The position numbers and the translations under genes were made by a program. The notes under the pieces were generated by a model. The model made no database searches, was not told the origin of the DNA, and saw only the letters and a program-made list of their open reading frames with translations. From the NCBI GenBank assembly GCA_963711215.1, contig CAVQDH010000005.1:434001-498000 (forward strand): a stretch of 64,000 nucleotides of DNA. The letters run 5' to 3'. Positions 1-8,332 of the stretch are shown here, piece by piece. Source of the stretch: WHUA01 sp963711215. GTDB taxonomy: Bacteria; Pseudomonadota; Alphaproteobacteria; UBA8366. Every line of letters begins with the position of its first letter. The first letter of the stretch is position 1.

Positions 1-190
1 GGATCACCCCTTCGCCGTCGAAAGCTGGGAGCACTGCTGCGGCCTCTGCGGCTCGAGCACGAGCTATCTCGACGAGATCGTCACCGACGACCAGGGCGGT
101 CGCATGTTCGTCTGCTCGGACACCGACTTCTGCGCCCAGCGTCAGGCGCAGGGCTTCCGGGGGCCCCTCAACAGCGAGGCTGCAGAATGA
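1..190 (+). CDS. phnJ: Alpha-D-ribose 1-methylphosphonate 5-phosphate C-P lyase PhnJ, 3' end only
   Basis: The gene enters from the left edge, read from base 2, and ends with TGA at 188-190. The visible C-terminal 62 residues carry the complete radical-SAM cluster pattern of PhnJ, Cys-x2-Cys-x21-Cys-x5-Cys (CGLC, then CSDTDFC). PhnJ is the catalytic subunit of the C-P lyase core complex; it cleaves the carbon-phosphorus bond of ribose 1-alkylphosphonate 5-phosphate by radical chemistry. The stop overlaps the phnK start as ATGA, so the two are translationally coupled. The upstream genes phnG, phnH and phnI are presumably outside the window. Confidence 0.95.
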   Translation, partial: DHPFAVESWEHCCGLCGSSTSYLDEIVTDDQGGRMFVCSDTDFCAQRQAQGFRGPLNSEAAE

Positions 191-972
191 CGGCGGCAAG
201 CGAGCAAACCTTGCTGGAGGTCCGTGACCTCGGCAAATATTACGGCAGCGTCGTCGGCTGCGAGGGTGTGAGCTTCGACCTGTGGCCGGGCGAGATCCTG
301 GGCGTCGTGGGCGAGTCCGGCTCCGGCAAATCGACCTTGCTGAAATGTCTCTCGGCGCAGATCGCGCCGGACCACGGCAGCGTCCGCTATCGCATGCGCG
401 ACGAAGGCCTGCGCGACGTGCATGCCCTATCCGAAGCGCGCCAGCGCCTGCTGATGCGGACGGACTGGGGCATCGTGCATCAGAACCCGCGGGACGGCCT
501 GCGCTTCGGCATCAGCGCGGGCGCCAATGTCGGCGAGCGGCTGATCGCCGTCGGGGCGCGGCATTACGGCAACATCCGGGTCGAAGTCTCCGACTGGCTG
601 GAGCGGGTCGAGATGGAGCAGGCGCGCATGGACGACCTGCCCGGCACCTTCTCGGGCGGCATGCAGCAGCGCCTGCAGATCGCCCGCAACCTGGTAACGC
701 AGCCGCGGCTCGTCTTCATGGACGAGCCGACGAGCGGCCTCGACGTGTCGGTTCAGGCCCGGCTGCTGGACCTGATCCGGACGCTCGTCAGCACGCTGCG
801 CATTGCCTGCATCATCGTCACGCACGATCTCGGCGTCGTGCGCCTGCTCACCCATCGCCTGATGGTCATGCGCGGCGGCCGTGTCGTCGAGCATGGCCTG
901 ACCGACCAGGTGCTCGACGATCCGCAGCACCCATACAGCCAGCTTCTCGTTTCCTCGATCCTGCCGGTGTAA
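187..972 (+). CDS. phnK: C-P lyase ATP-binding subunit PhnK
   Basis: This 261-residue ABC-type ATPase has Walker A GESGSGKS at about residues 42-49, the signature FSGGMQQR and Walker B VFMDEP. Its closest relatives are the oligopeptide/nickel transporter ATPases. PhnK docks on the PhnGHIJ core of carbon-phosphorus lyase rather than on a membrane permease, and no permease gene sits in this operon. The start ATG overlaps the phnJ stop, and phnL begins 4 bases after its stop. Length is normal for the family. Confidence 0.95.
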   Translation: MTAASEQTLLEVRDLGKYYGSVVGCEGVSFDLWPGEILGVVGESGSGKSTLLKCLSAQIAPDHGSVRYRMRDEGLRDVHALSEARQRLLMRTDWGIVHQNPRDGLRFGISAGANVGERLIAVGARHYGNIRVEVSDWLERVEMEQARMDDLPGTFSGGMQQRLQIARNLVTQPRLVFMDEPTSGLDVSVQARLLDLIRTLVSTLRIACIIVTHDLGVVRLLTHRLMVMRGGRVVEHGLTDQVLDDPQHPYSQLLVSSILPV

Positions 973-976
973 CGCG

Positions 977-1684
977 ATGGAAGACCGCGCAATCCTGCTC
1001 CAGGCGATCGGCCTGGCCAAGACATTCACCCTGCACAATCAGGGCGGCATCCGGTTGCCGGTTTTCCAGTCGCTGGACTTGACGCTGCATGCGGGCGATT
1101 GCCTCGCCCTCGTCGGCCCGTCCGGCGCGGGCAAGTCGTCGCTCATCCGCTGTCTCTACGGCAACTACCTGCCGCAGCACGGACGGATCCTGATCCGTCA
1201 CGAGGACGAGATGATCGACCTCGCCGCGGTGCCCGCGCAGAAGGTCATCGAGATCCGCCGCCGGACGGTCGGCTTCGTCAGCCAGTTCCTGCGGGCCATC
1301 CCGCGCGTGCCGGCGCTCGACGTGGTGGCGGAGCCGCTTCTTGCACGCGGCGTCGAGGCGGCGGCAGCGCGCGACGCGGCGGCGGCCATTCTCGCCCGGC
1401 TCAACATTCCGCAGCGGCTCTGGAACCTGGCGCCCGCGACCTTCTCCGGCGGCGAGCAGCAGCGGGTCAACATCGCGCGGTCCTTCGTCGCGGATTTCCC
1501 GATCCTGCTGCTCGACGAGCCGACGGCGTCGCTCGATCCCGACAACCGCAACATCGTCGTCGACCTGATCGTCGAGGCGCGCGATCGCGGAACCGGCATC
1601 GTCGGCATCTTCCATGATGTCGACGTGCGCCGCGCCGTCGCGACGAAGGAAACGCGAATGGATGCCGAAAGGGACGCCGCATGA
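977..1684 (+). CDS. phnL: C-P lyase ABC-type protein PhnL
   Basis: This 235-residue ABC ATPase resembles the LolD/MacB type. It has Walker A GPSGAGKSS at residues 47-55, the signature FSGGEQQRVNIAR and Walker B LLLDEPT. PhnL is required for phosphonate use by the C-P lyase pathway and has been linked to the lyase complex and to the PhnI-dependent step that couples phosphonate to ribose triphosphate. The gene lies between phnK (4-base gap) and phnM (ATGA overlap), the standard order. Confidence 0.94.
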   Translation: MEDRAILLQAIGLAKTFTLHNQGGIRLPVFQSLDLTLHAGDCLALVGPSGAGKSSLIRCLYGNYLPQHGRILIRHEDEMIDLAAVPAQKVIEIRRRTVGFVSQFLRAIPRVPALDVVAEPLLARGVEAAAARDAAAAILARLNIPQRLWNLAPATFSGGEQQRVNIARSFVADFPILLLDEPTASLDPDNRNIVVDLIVEARDRGTGIVGIFHDVDVRRAVATKETRMDAERDAA

Positions 1685-2820
1685 CCAGGGAACGCATCCT
1701 GAAGAACGCCCGGATCGTCCTCGAGGACGAAATGATCGATGGCAGCCTGCTTATCCGGGACGGCCGGATCGCCGCGATCGAGAGCGGCCCGCATGCCGGC
1801 CCCGGCGAGGACATGGACGGCGACCTGCTGCTGCCCGGGCTGGTCGAGCTGCATACCGACCACATCGAGAAGCACATGAAGCCGAGGCCGGGCGTCCTGT
1901 GGAATCCGATGACCGCCGTGCTCGCCCATGACGCCCAGCTCTGCGCCGCCGGCATCACCACCGTGCTCGACGCGGTGCGCATCGGCAATGCCGAGCACCG
2001 CGAAGAAGACGACGCGATGGCGCTCGCGACGGCCGAGCAGATTCTGTTCTGCCGCACCAACGAATTGCTGCGCTCGGACCATCTGATCCACCTGCGCTGC
2101 GAGATCAGCGCGCCCAACGTGACCCAGCTGTTCGAGAAGCTCGGCGATCATCCCCTCATCCGGCTGGTCTCGCTGATGGACCACACGCCGGGTCAGCGGC
2201 AGTTCACCCGCATCGACAAGTGGCGGCAATATTACGGCGGCAAGACCGGTAAGTCCGACAAGGAGCTGGACGAGCTGATCGTCCGGATGCACGCGAACGC
2301 GGAAGCCAACTCCTACACGAACCGGCGCGCGGTTGCCGCGGCCTGCCGGGAGCGCGGCCATACGGTTGCCAGCCACGACGACGCGACCGTGGCCCATATC
2401 GACGAGGCGGTCGAGCTCGGCATAACCATCGCCGAATTTCCGACGACGCACGAGGCCGCGGCCGCCGCCTCTGCGGAAGGCTTGCGCATCGTCGCCGGGG
2501 CGCCGAACTTGGTGCGCGGCGGCTCGCATTCGGGCAACATTTCGACCGCCGAGCTTGCGAAAGTCGGGCATGTCGATGCCCTCTCCTCGGATTATGTGCC
2601 GGTCAGCCTATTGCACAGCGCCTTCCTGCTGCGCGAGCAGCTGCACGGCGATCTGCCGGCGGCAATCCAGAAAATCAGTGCCACGCCGGCCCGGATGGTC
2701 GGCCTTACGGATCGCGGCGCCATCGCGGAAGGGCTGCGTGCGGACATCATCCAGGTGACCGACCGCCATGACGCGCCGGTAGTCCGCCAGGTCTGGCGCG
2801 AAGGGGCTCGGGTGGCGTAA
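1681..2820 (+). CDS. phnM: Alpha-D-ribose 1-methylphosphonate 5-triphosphate diphosphatase PhnM
   Basis: This 379-residue amidohydrolase-superfamily enzyme matches the usual PhnM length. The metal-binding motif HTDHIEKH at residues 58-65 is typical of the family. PhnM removes pyrophosphate from ribose 1-alkylphosphonate 5-triphosphate to give the substrate of PhnJ. It starts inside the end of phnL (ATGA overlap). The PhnZ-like gene follows after 25 bases, so the operon continues into the accessory oxygenase. Confidence 0.95.
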   Translation: MTRERILKNARIVLEDEMIDGSLLIRDGRIAAIESGPHAGPGEDMDGDLLLPGLVELHTDHIEKHMKPRPGVLWNPMTAVLAHDAQLCAAGITTVLDAVRIGNAEHREEDDAMALATAEQILFCRTNELLRSDHLIHLRCEISAPNVTQLFEKLGDHPLIRLVSLMDHTPGQRQFTRIDKWRQYYGGKTGKSDKELDELIVRMHANAEANSYTNRRAVAAACRERGHTVASHDDATVAHIDEAVELGITIAEFPTTHEAAAAASAEGLRIVAGAPNLVRGGSHSGNISTAELAKVGHVDALSSDYVPVSLLHSAFLLREQLHGDLPAAIQKISATPARMVGLTDRGAIAEGLRADIIQVTDRHDAPVVRQVWREGARVA

Positions 2821-2845
2821 GTATATGGAGACGAAGGAGTCGGCC

Positions 2846-3406
2846 ATGGATACGGCAGAGCAGGTAATCGACACGATTCTGGCCATCTTCCGCAAGGAAG
2901 GTGAGCGCGACTACGGCGGCGAGCACCTGTCGCAGACGGCGCATGCGCTTCAGTGCGGCTGGCTCGCCGAGAAGGCCGGCGCCAGCCCGGCCCTGATCAC
3001 CGCCGCCCTGCTGCACGACATCGGCCATCTGGTCAATGCGGACGACCGCGTAGCGAGACATCGCGGCGAGGACGGCTTCCACGAAGTCGTCGGCTGCGAC
3101 TACCTGTCCCGCTGGTTCGGCGCCGATGTGACCGAGCCGATCATGTGGCATGTGGCCGCGAAGCGGTATTTGACGGCGGCCGAGCCGGACTATTTCGGCA
3201 CGCTGTCGGAAGGCTCGGTGCGCAGCCTCGAGCTGCAGGGCGGTCCCTTCACGCCGGAGCGGGCGGCGCAGTTCATCGAGCGCCCCTTCGCCAAGGACGC
3301 CGTGATGGTGCGGCGCTGGGACGAAGGCGCGAAGATCCCGCATCTCGACACGCCGCCACTGGAGCATTTCCGCCCGCATCTGGAAGCCTGCCTGAAGCGT
3401 CCGTGA
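2846..3406 (+). CDS. PhnZ-like HD-domain diiron oxygenase (phosphonate operon HDIG protein)
   Basis: The product is 186 residues from the ATG at 2846, chosen because GAAGGAG lies 6 bases upstream; an ATG at 2825 would add seven residues. Spacing of the HD-domain ligands matches PhnZ closely. Relative to PhnZ numbering one sees Tyr24, Glu27 and His34 (in DYGGEH and QTAH), His58-Asp59 and His62 (LLHDIGH), His80 (FHE), then His104 and Lys108 one position shifted (WHVAAK). PhnZ uses a mixed-valent Fe2/Fe3 pair to split 2-amino-1-hydroxyethylphosphonate into glycine and phosphate; TmpB does the same for an N-trimethyl analogue. The gene sits in a C-P lyase operon and shares a GTGA overlap with the next gene. 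The substrate is inferred, not proven. Confidence 0.85.
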   Translation: MDTAEQVIDTILAIFRKEGERDYGGEHLSQTAHALQCGWLAEKAGASPALITAALLHDIGHLVNADDRVARHRGEDGFHEVVGCDYLSRWFGADVTEPIMWHVAAKRYLTAAEPDYFGTLSEGSVRSLELQGGPFTPERAAQFIERPFAKDAVMVRRWDEGAKIPHLDTPPLEHFRPHLEACLKRP

Positions 3407-4185
3407 CCGCCCGCTACGCGATCTATTTTTCGCCCGCGCCTGACAGCCTGCTCGCCCCGTTGGGAATTGGCTGGCTGGGACGCGACGATACGGCCGTCGG
3501 CACGCACGGCCAGCGGCAGGTCGACGGGATCGCCGACGCCCGCCTCGCCGAGATAACCGAGTCCGCGCGCCATTACGGGTTCCACGCCACCTTGAAGCCG
3601 CCCTTCGCCTTGGCGGAGGGGCGCACCGCCGTCGAGCTCGAAGAAGCCCTCGCGGAATTCGCGCAACGCCAGGCGCCGATCACGGGTCTCAAATTGAGAA
3701 CAGGCACGCTGGATGGATTCGTCGCCCTGCTGCTAACGGCGGATTCGACCGCCGTGCGCAACCTCGCAGCAGCCTGCGTCCGCGACTTCGATTCGTTCCG
3801 CCGTCCCCCATCGGAGGCGGAGATCGCGCGCCGGCGGCGGGCGCAACTCAGCGAGCTGGAGGACGCCCTGCTGCTGCGCTGGGGATACCCCTACGTGATG
3901 GAAGCGTTCCGCTTCCACATGACCCTGACATCCCGGCTGCCGGAGGACGAGCGGGCTCGGCTTCTGCCCCTCCTCAGCCAACTATTTGCGCCGGCCACCG
4001 AGGCGGGCTTCGCAATCGACGCGGCCAGCCTGTTCCACCAGGAAGCGGGCGATCGGCCGTTCCGGCTTCTTCGGCGCTATCCGTTCGATGCGGGCAAGGC
4101 GCGCAGCATGGCCACGAAAGACGCGACCGACCGCGCCAGCGGACCATCGTTGACGAGGGTCAGGACGTCGCCGCCGTCCACCTGA
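3403..4185 (+). CDS. DUF1045 phosphonate-operon protein, 2H phosphoesterase-like
   Basis: This starts at GTG 3403, overlapping the preceding stop, and encodes 260 residues. Two H-x-T motifs, FHATL and FHMTL, are the paired catalytic signatures of the 2H phosphoesterase superfamily, to which DUF1045 (phosphonate metabolism protein, usually near phnM and phnN) belongs. A cyclic phosphodiesterase role on C-P lyase products is plausible but unproven for this protein. Family members normally end near the LLRRYPF motif; this one runs on about 35 residues and overlaps the 3' end of phnN on the other strand by 109 bases. The C-terminal tail may be non-native. Confidence 0.82.
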   Translation: MTARYAIYFSPAPDSLLAPLGIGWLGRDDTAVGTHGQRQVDGIADARLAEITESARHYGFHATLKPPFALAEGRTAVELEEALAEFAQRQAPITGLKLRTGTLDGFVALLLTADSTAVRNLAAACVRDFDSFRRPPSEAEIARRRRAQLSELEDALLLRWGYPYVMEAFRFHMTLTSRLPEDERARLLPLLSQLFAPATEAGFAIDAASLFHQEAGDRPFRLLRRYPFDAGKARSMATKDATDRASGPSLTRVRTSPPST

Positions 4186-4649
4186 AAGACCCCGGCGCGC
4201 TCGATCCGGCGGGCGATCTGATCCGCGTTCTCGCGCCCGCGCGCATTCAGCCGCTGCGCCAGCATCCGCTCCGGCACCGAGATATGCACGACCCTGACCG
4301 GCGAGAAGCGCGTCCGGGCGGACGCGATCACGCCGCGGCTGACGTTGACGATCGCTGATTGGCCCCGCGCCAAATCACGGAGCGCCGACGCCGGCACGCC
4401 ATAGCCGCAGCCATGCGCCTCCCAGGCAAGCGCGTAGCTGCCGTCGACCGCCCGCGCGCGGAACTGGTCCCAAGAAACCGGCAGGTGTTCCTCGCCACCC
4501 GCGTCCGCGGGCCGGGTGATCTCGCGCCGCACGAAGTGGAACCGGGGGTCGCCCGCGAGCTCGGCCCGCGCGCCGTCGAGGATCGAGTCCTTTCCAGCGC
4601 CCGACGGCCCGACCACGAGGACGAGATATCCGCGCGAGCGCGGGCTCAA
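4077..4649 (-). CDS. phnN: Ribose 1,5-bisphosphate phosphokinase PhnN
   Basis: This 190-residue guanylate-kinase-like P-loop enzyme has Walker A GPSGAGKD near residues 14-21. PhnN phosphorylates ribose 1,5-bisphosphate to PRPP, closing the C-P lyase route. The chosen start is TTG 4649, which overlaps the stop of the upstream phnE gene as TTGA; translation from here gives the family length, whereas a longer in-frame extension would lie wholly inside phnE. It is the last gene of the importer operon, so PRPP salvage is co-transcribed with uptake. Confidence 0.92.
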   Translation of the reverse strand: MSPRSRGYLVLVVGPSGAGKDSILDGARAELAGDPRFHFVRREITRPADAGGEEHLPVSWDQFRARAVDGSYALAWEAHGCGYGVPASALRDLARGQSAIVNVSRGVIASARTRFSPVRVVHISVPERMLAQRLNARGRENADQIARRIERAGVFQVDGGDVLTLVNDGPLARSVASFVAMLRALPASNG

Positions 4650-5512
4650 GGGCGGTATTCCTCGGTCTGAATGATGCTCAGCCGGATCATTCGCGACAGA
4701 TAGTCGATAAGCGACACCGTTATCAGGATCATGATGATGATCAGGCAGGCTTCGTCCCAATTATTGACCCGGATCCGGTCCGAGAGCTGAAGCCCGATGC
4801 CGCCGGCCCCGACGATGCCGAGGATCGTCGCGGAGCGCGTGTTCGATTCGAAATAATAGAGCGCCTGGCTGAGGATGATCGGAATGACCTGCGGCAGGAT
4901 GCCGAAGCGGATGACCTCGATCTCGCTGGCCCCCGTCGCGCGCACGCCGTCCACCTGCTTCCGGTCGATATTCTCGATGGCTTCCGCAAACAGCTTCGCG
5001 AAGCTGCCCATATCCGAGACGATGATCGCGAGAATCCCGGCAAAGGGCCCGAGCCCGACCACGTGGACGAATACAAGCGCCCAGATCAGGGTATCGATGC
5101 CTCTTAGGCAATCGAAGGATCGACGCAGGGAGAAATGGATGACGAAATTCGAGACGACATTGCGCGCACCGAGAAATCCGAAGGGCAGCGCGATAAGGGC
5201 GGCGAACAGCGTGCCCAGGAAGGCCATGCCGAGGGTTTGGAAGATACCTTGGCAGAAGTCCAGGAACCAGCCATGCGCCGCCGGCGGGAACATGAAGCCG
5301 AGCAGCCAGCCGAGCTTGCCTAATCCGGTGATCAGCCGCGTGGCATCGAAGAACCCGGTGTGCCAGAGCGCATAGACGGTCGCGACCGCGAGCGCCAGCC
5401 ACGCGCCGTAGGCGCGCATCCGCCGCCCCATCGGCGGGGACACGATCCACGGCCATTTCTGCCGTGCCATCTCGACGCGGACATCACCGGATATTGCGCG
5501 ACGTGCCGTCAT
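4646..5512 (-). CDS. phnE: Phosphonate ABC transporter permease PhnE (second of pair)
   Basis: This 288-residue inner-membrane permease starts at ATG 5512, overlapping the upstream phnE stop (ATGA). About six hydrophobic segments are visible. The BPD-transport EAA-type loop reads roughly GVRATGASEIEVIRFGILPQ, followed by GIVGAGGIG, typical of PhnE. It pairs with the preceding permease to form a heterodimeric channel for phosphonates delivered by PhnD and energised by PhnC. The stop overlaps phnN. Confidence 0.93.
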   Translation of the reverse strand: MTARRAISGDVRVEMARQKWPWIVSPPMGRRMRAYGAWLALAVATVYALWHTGFFDATRLITGLGKLGWLLGFMFPPAAHGWFLDFCQGIFQTLGMAFLGTLFAALIALPFGFLGARNVVSNFVIHFSLRRSFDCLRGIDTLIWALVFVHVVGLGPFAGILAIIVSDMGSFAKLFAEAIENIDRKQVDGVRATGASEIEVIRFGILPQVIPIILSQALYYFESNTRSATILGIVGAGGIGLQLSDRIRVNNWDEACLIIIMILITVSLIDYLSRMIRLSIIQTEEYRP

Positions 5513-6384
5513 GCGCCGTACTGCCCCGCGATGAACCGGTGGCGCAGCTTCTCGCAGGTAATATCGATCAGCGACACGGTCACGATGATCATCAGTACGA
5601 TGGCGCTGATGTCCGGGTAGACGAACTCGCGAATAACGAACATCAGTTCCTGGCCGATACCGCCCGCGCCGACGAAGCCGATCACCGCCGCGGAACGGAC
5701 GTTGATCTCGAACCGAAGCAGGATGTAGCTCAGATAGTTCGGCAAGACCTGCGGCAGAACGGCAAGGCGAATGATCTGGAACCAGTTGCCGCCGGCGCCG
5801 CGCACACCCTCGACCGCGCCCATATGGACGTCTTCGTTCACCTCCGAGAAGAGCTTGCCGAGCGCGCCGGTGGAATGAATCATGATGGCCAGCACGCCGG
5901 GCAACGGACCGAGCCCGAAGGCGTAGACGAAGATCAGGGCGTAGACCAGCTCCGGCACCGAGCGCGCAATCTCCATCACGCGCCGCGCGATGAAATAGAT
6001 CCACCGGTGCGTCGCAAGATTGCGGGAGCCCGCGAAGCAGAATGTCAGCGCGCCGACGGTGCCCAGCAGCGTGCCGAGAAAAGCGATGATGATCGTATCG
6101 AACAGCAGCCCGAGCCATTTCGGGAAAGCCCAGAACCATTCCCGGACGCCCGCGACGATGTGGTCGCGGCTGATGTCCGGCAGCGTGTCGGAAATATAAC
6201 TGAAGAGCCCCGGCAACCCGTCGGCCAGGTTCGAGAGACTGACCTCACCGACGATCAGCGAAAAAGCGAAGGCCGTGACGAACAGCAGGACGAACAGAAG
6301 CTCCTTGGCGCGCCGGGCACGCCGCATTTCGCTGCGCGCCTGCTCGTAGACCGCCACGGGGTCATGCGTTGTTGCGACTGTCAT
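5509..6384 (-). CDS. phnE: Phosphonate ABC transporter permease PhnE (first of pair)
   Basis: This 291-residue permease is paralogous to the following gene. It has a longer cytoplasmic N terminus rich in Arg and Lys (about residues 15-30), then a transmembrane segment and the periplasmic region. The loop GVRGAGGNWFQIIRLAVLPQ and the motif GFVGAGGIGQEL mark the ATPase-contact region. It lies 106 bases downstream of phnD, and that gap carries a strong hairpin. Two-permease importers of the PhnCDE1E2 type are common in alphaproteobacteria and cyanobacteria. Confidence 0.93.
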   Translation of the reverse strand: MTVATTHDPVAVYEQARSEMRRARRAKELLFVLLFVTAFAFSLIVGEVSLSNLADGLPGLFSYISDTLPDISRDHIVAGVREWFWAFPKWLGLLFDTIIIAFLGTLLGTVGALTFCFAGSRNLATHRWIYFIARRVMEIARSVPELVYALIFVYAFGLGPLPGVLAIMIHSTGALGKLFSEVNEDVHMGAVEGVRGAGGNWFQIIRLAVLPQVLPNYLSYILLRFEINVRSAAVIGFVGAGGIGQELMFVIREFVYPDISAIVLMIIVTVSLIDITCEKLRHRFIAGQYGA

Positions 6385-6427
6385 CGGATCTCAGGTTGCA
6401 GAACCCGGCGTTGCCGAAATGGGGTGA

Positions 6428-6464
6428 GCGGAAGGCCTGGACCGGGGGGTCCGCAGCCTTCCGC
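6428..6464 (-). terminator. Strong hairpin between phnD and phnE, no U-tract
   Basis: Arms of nine perfectly paired bases (GCGGAAGGC with GCCTTCCGC) enclose a second stem GGACC/GGTCC. The hairpin lies just after the phnD stop in transcription order. No T-run follows, so mRNA 3'-end protection or partial attenuation after the binding-protein gene fits better than full termination. An 11-base tandem repeat (6466-6487, two copies of CGAGGGAAAAT on the plus strand) separates it from the stop. Confidence 0.5.
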
Positions 6465-6490
6465 CCGAGGGAAAATCGAGGGAAAATCGA

Positions 6491-7414
6491 TCAGCTCGAC
6501 TTACGGTTTTCGAGGTTCGCCTTGATCATGCGCACGATCGCCTCGTAGTCCTTGTGCGTCACCGCGCGGTAACCGCTCGCCTTGCCGTCGGTGAGCGACT
6601 TCCACGCAACCGGGTCAGTATCCTTCATCTGGAGAAGCGCCTGCTTCACGTCCTCGCGCATTTGCTTCGGCAGCTTGGTCGACATGGCCCACGGGCTGGA
6701 CGGCAGCAGGGGCGATTCCCAGATGATCCGCCACTGCCCCGGCTTGATCATGCCCTTGCCCTCCATGCGGGTCATGTTCGAGCGCGTCGGCGACCGGTAC
6801 CAGGTCGCGGCGCCGTCGAAGGTGCCGTTCAGAAGGGCAATGACGCTGTTCTCATGGCTGCCGGAAAAAGAAGTGCTGCCAAAGAACTTGTCCGCGTCGA
6901 TGCCCGCTTCATGGAGAAAATACCGCGGCGCCTGATGGCCGGAGGTGGAGTTCGGATCGGCGAAGGCGAACTTCTTGCCCTTGAGGTCTTCGATCTTGTG
7001 ATACGGGCTGTCCTTCTTGACGATGATGACCGAGTGGTAGCCAAAGTTACCGTCATTGTCGAGCTCACCGACCAGCGGCTCGACCTTACCCTTCGTGACC
7101 AGCCAAGCCTTCGAATAGGAGGCGGGGCCGAAGCGGGCGATCTCGATCTTACCCGCCTTGACGCCCTCGATGATGCCGGCGTAGTCGGTGGCGGCGCGCC
7201 AGTTGACCTTCACGCGCAGCGCCTTCTCGAAATAGGCGAGGACGGGCTTGTAGCGCATCAGGCGGTCGGCCTCGTTCTCCGAGGTGACGACGCCGACCGT
7301 CACTTCCGAATATTTCTGGCGCCAGTCGGCCGCGCTGGCCGATGGCGCGGCAAGCGCCAGCGTCGCGATGCCGGCAAGCGTCAGGGCGGTAACGGTGCGT
7401 CGTGTCACAGTCAT
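6491..7414 (-). CDS. phnD: Phosphonate/phosphate-analogue periplasmic binding protein PhnD (importer 1)
   Basis: This 307-residue PhnD/SsuA/TauA-type solute-binding protein starts at ATG 7414, preceded by GAGGAG at 6 bases. An in-frame TTG 18 bases further upstream would place the ribosome site inside the coding region. A twin-Arg-free signal peptide runs to about residue 34, with likely cleavage after SASA. Conserved family features include TDYAG and DPNSTSGHQAPR. The protein captures phosphonate in the periplasm for the PhnE pair. The gene is 10 bases downstream of phnC as the sequence stands. Confidence 0.93.
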   Translation of the reverse strand: MTVTRRTVTALTLAGIATLALAAPSASAADWRQKYSEVTVGVVTSENEADRLMRYKPVLAYFEKALRVKVNWRAATDYAGIIEGVKAGKIEIARFGPASYSKAWLVTKGKVEPLVGELDNDGNFGYHSVIIVKKDSPYHKIEDLKGKKFAFADPNSTSGHQAPRYFLHEAGIDADKFFGSTSFSGSHENSVIALLNGTFDGAATWYRSPTRSNMTRMEGKGMIKPGQWRIIWESPLLPSSPWAMSTKLPKQMREDVKQALLQMKDTDPVAWKSLTDGKASGYRAVTHKDYEAIVRMIKANLENRKSS

Positions 7415-7424
7415 GCAAGCCTCC

Positions 7425-8300
7425 TCAGGCAATGTCGTTCAGGAAATCATCGTGCGCCGCAGCACCCGCGGCATTCAGGCATTCGCCAGGGCAGCGCCGG
7501 GCACGGACTCCATCGCCGCCTGCCGCGGGCGCCGGGCATTGGGCCATTCGAGTTCCGGCCTCTTCGCTTTCCTGGCCATAGATCTCGCTTGCCAGAGACG
7601 GCGACAGGTCGGCCGGCGCGCCGTCGAACACGACACGCCCGGCCGCCATGCCGACGATGCGGTCGCAATAGGCGCGCGCCGTGTCGAGATGATGCAGGTT
7701 GACGATCACCGTGATCCCGTCCTCGCGGTTGATCGCCTTCAGCGCGTCCATGACCTTTTCCGCGTTCCTAGGGTCGAGCGACGCGATCGGCTCGTCGGCG
7801 AGCACGATCTCCGGCTCCTGCATGAGCGCCCGTGCGATCGCCACCCGCTGCTGCTGGCCGCCCGACAGCGTCTCGGCGCGCTGCAGCGCCTGAGCGTCCA
7901 TGTCGAGACGGTGCAGCGCATGGATCGCCATCGCGCGCTCCACCGGCGTGAACGCCTTCAGCAAGGTCGACAGCGTCGGCCGGTAGCCGACGCGCCCGAT
8001 CAGGACATTGGTCATGACGTCGAGGCGATTCACCAGGTTGAACTGCTGGAAAATCATGGCGCAGCGTGACCGCCAGCGCCGCAGCTCGGCGCCCTTCAGC
8101 GCGGTGACGTCGCGGCCCTCGAAGGAAAGCCTGCCGCCCGTCGGCTCGATCAAGCGGTTGATCAGGCGCAGAAGCGTCGACTTGCCCGCACCCGACCGCC
8201 CGATGATTCCCACCATCTGCCCTTCGGGAATTTCCAAACTCACATCGTCGACCGCCTTGACGGTCGCGAAATGTTTGGCGAGACGATCGACTTTCAGCAT
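7425..8300 (-). CDS. phnC: Phosphonate ABC transporter ATPase PhnC (importer 1), tail probably frameshifted
   Basis: Read as written it encodes 291 residues. Walker A GRSGAGKST is near residue 34, the signature TLSGGQQQRVAIARAL and Walker B IVLADEPIASLD follow, and LYG/IYGQESEE marks the usual PhnC end. After ESEE the sequence becomes Cys-rich and unlike PhnC. Skipping one G in the GG near 7555 gives a tail beginning PELEWPNARRPRQAAM and stopping at 7475, which looks more natural and has higher third-position GC. It is the first gene of the phnC-D-E-E-N operon and lies about 50 bases from a Pho box. Confidence 0.9.
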   Translation of the reverse strand: MLKVDRLAKHFATVKAVDDVSLEIPEGQMVGIIGRSGAGKSTLLRLINRLIEPTGGRLSFEGRDVTALKGAELRRWRSRCAMIFQQFNLVNRLDVMTNVLIGRVGYRPTLSTLLKAFTPVERAMAIHALHRLDMDAQALQRAETLSGGQQQRVAIARALMQEPEIVLADEPIASLDPRNAEKVMDALKAINREDGITVIVNLHHLDTARAYCDRIVGMAAGRVVFDGAPADLSPSLASEIYGQESEEAGTRMAQCPAPAAGGDGVRARRCPGECLNAAGAAAHDDFLNDIA

Positions 8301-8332
8301 GCCTGTCCCCTTGTCGGATGGACCGTCCGGCG

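Noticed and set aside
4650..4760. N-terminal extension of PhnN to an upstream start at 4760
   Set aside because: It lies entirely inside the coding 3' end of phnE; the TTG at 4649 overlaps the phnE stop and gives the normal PhnN length.
6466..6487. 11-base tandem repeat (two copies) after phnD
   Set aside because: Only two copies and no flanking mobile-element features; probably slippage or part of the hairpin region.
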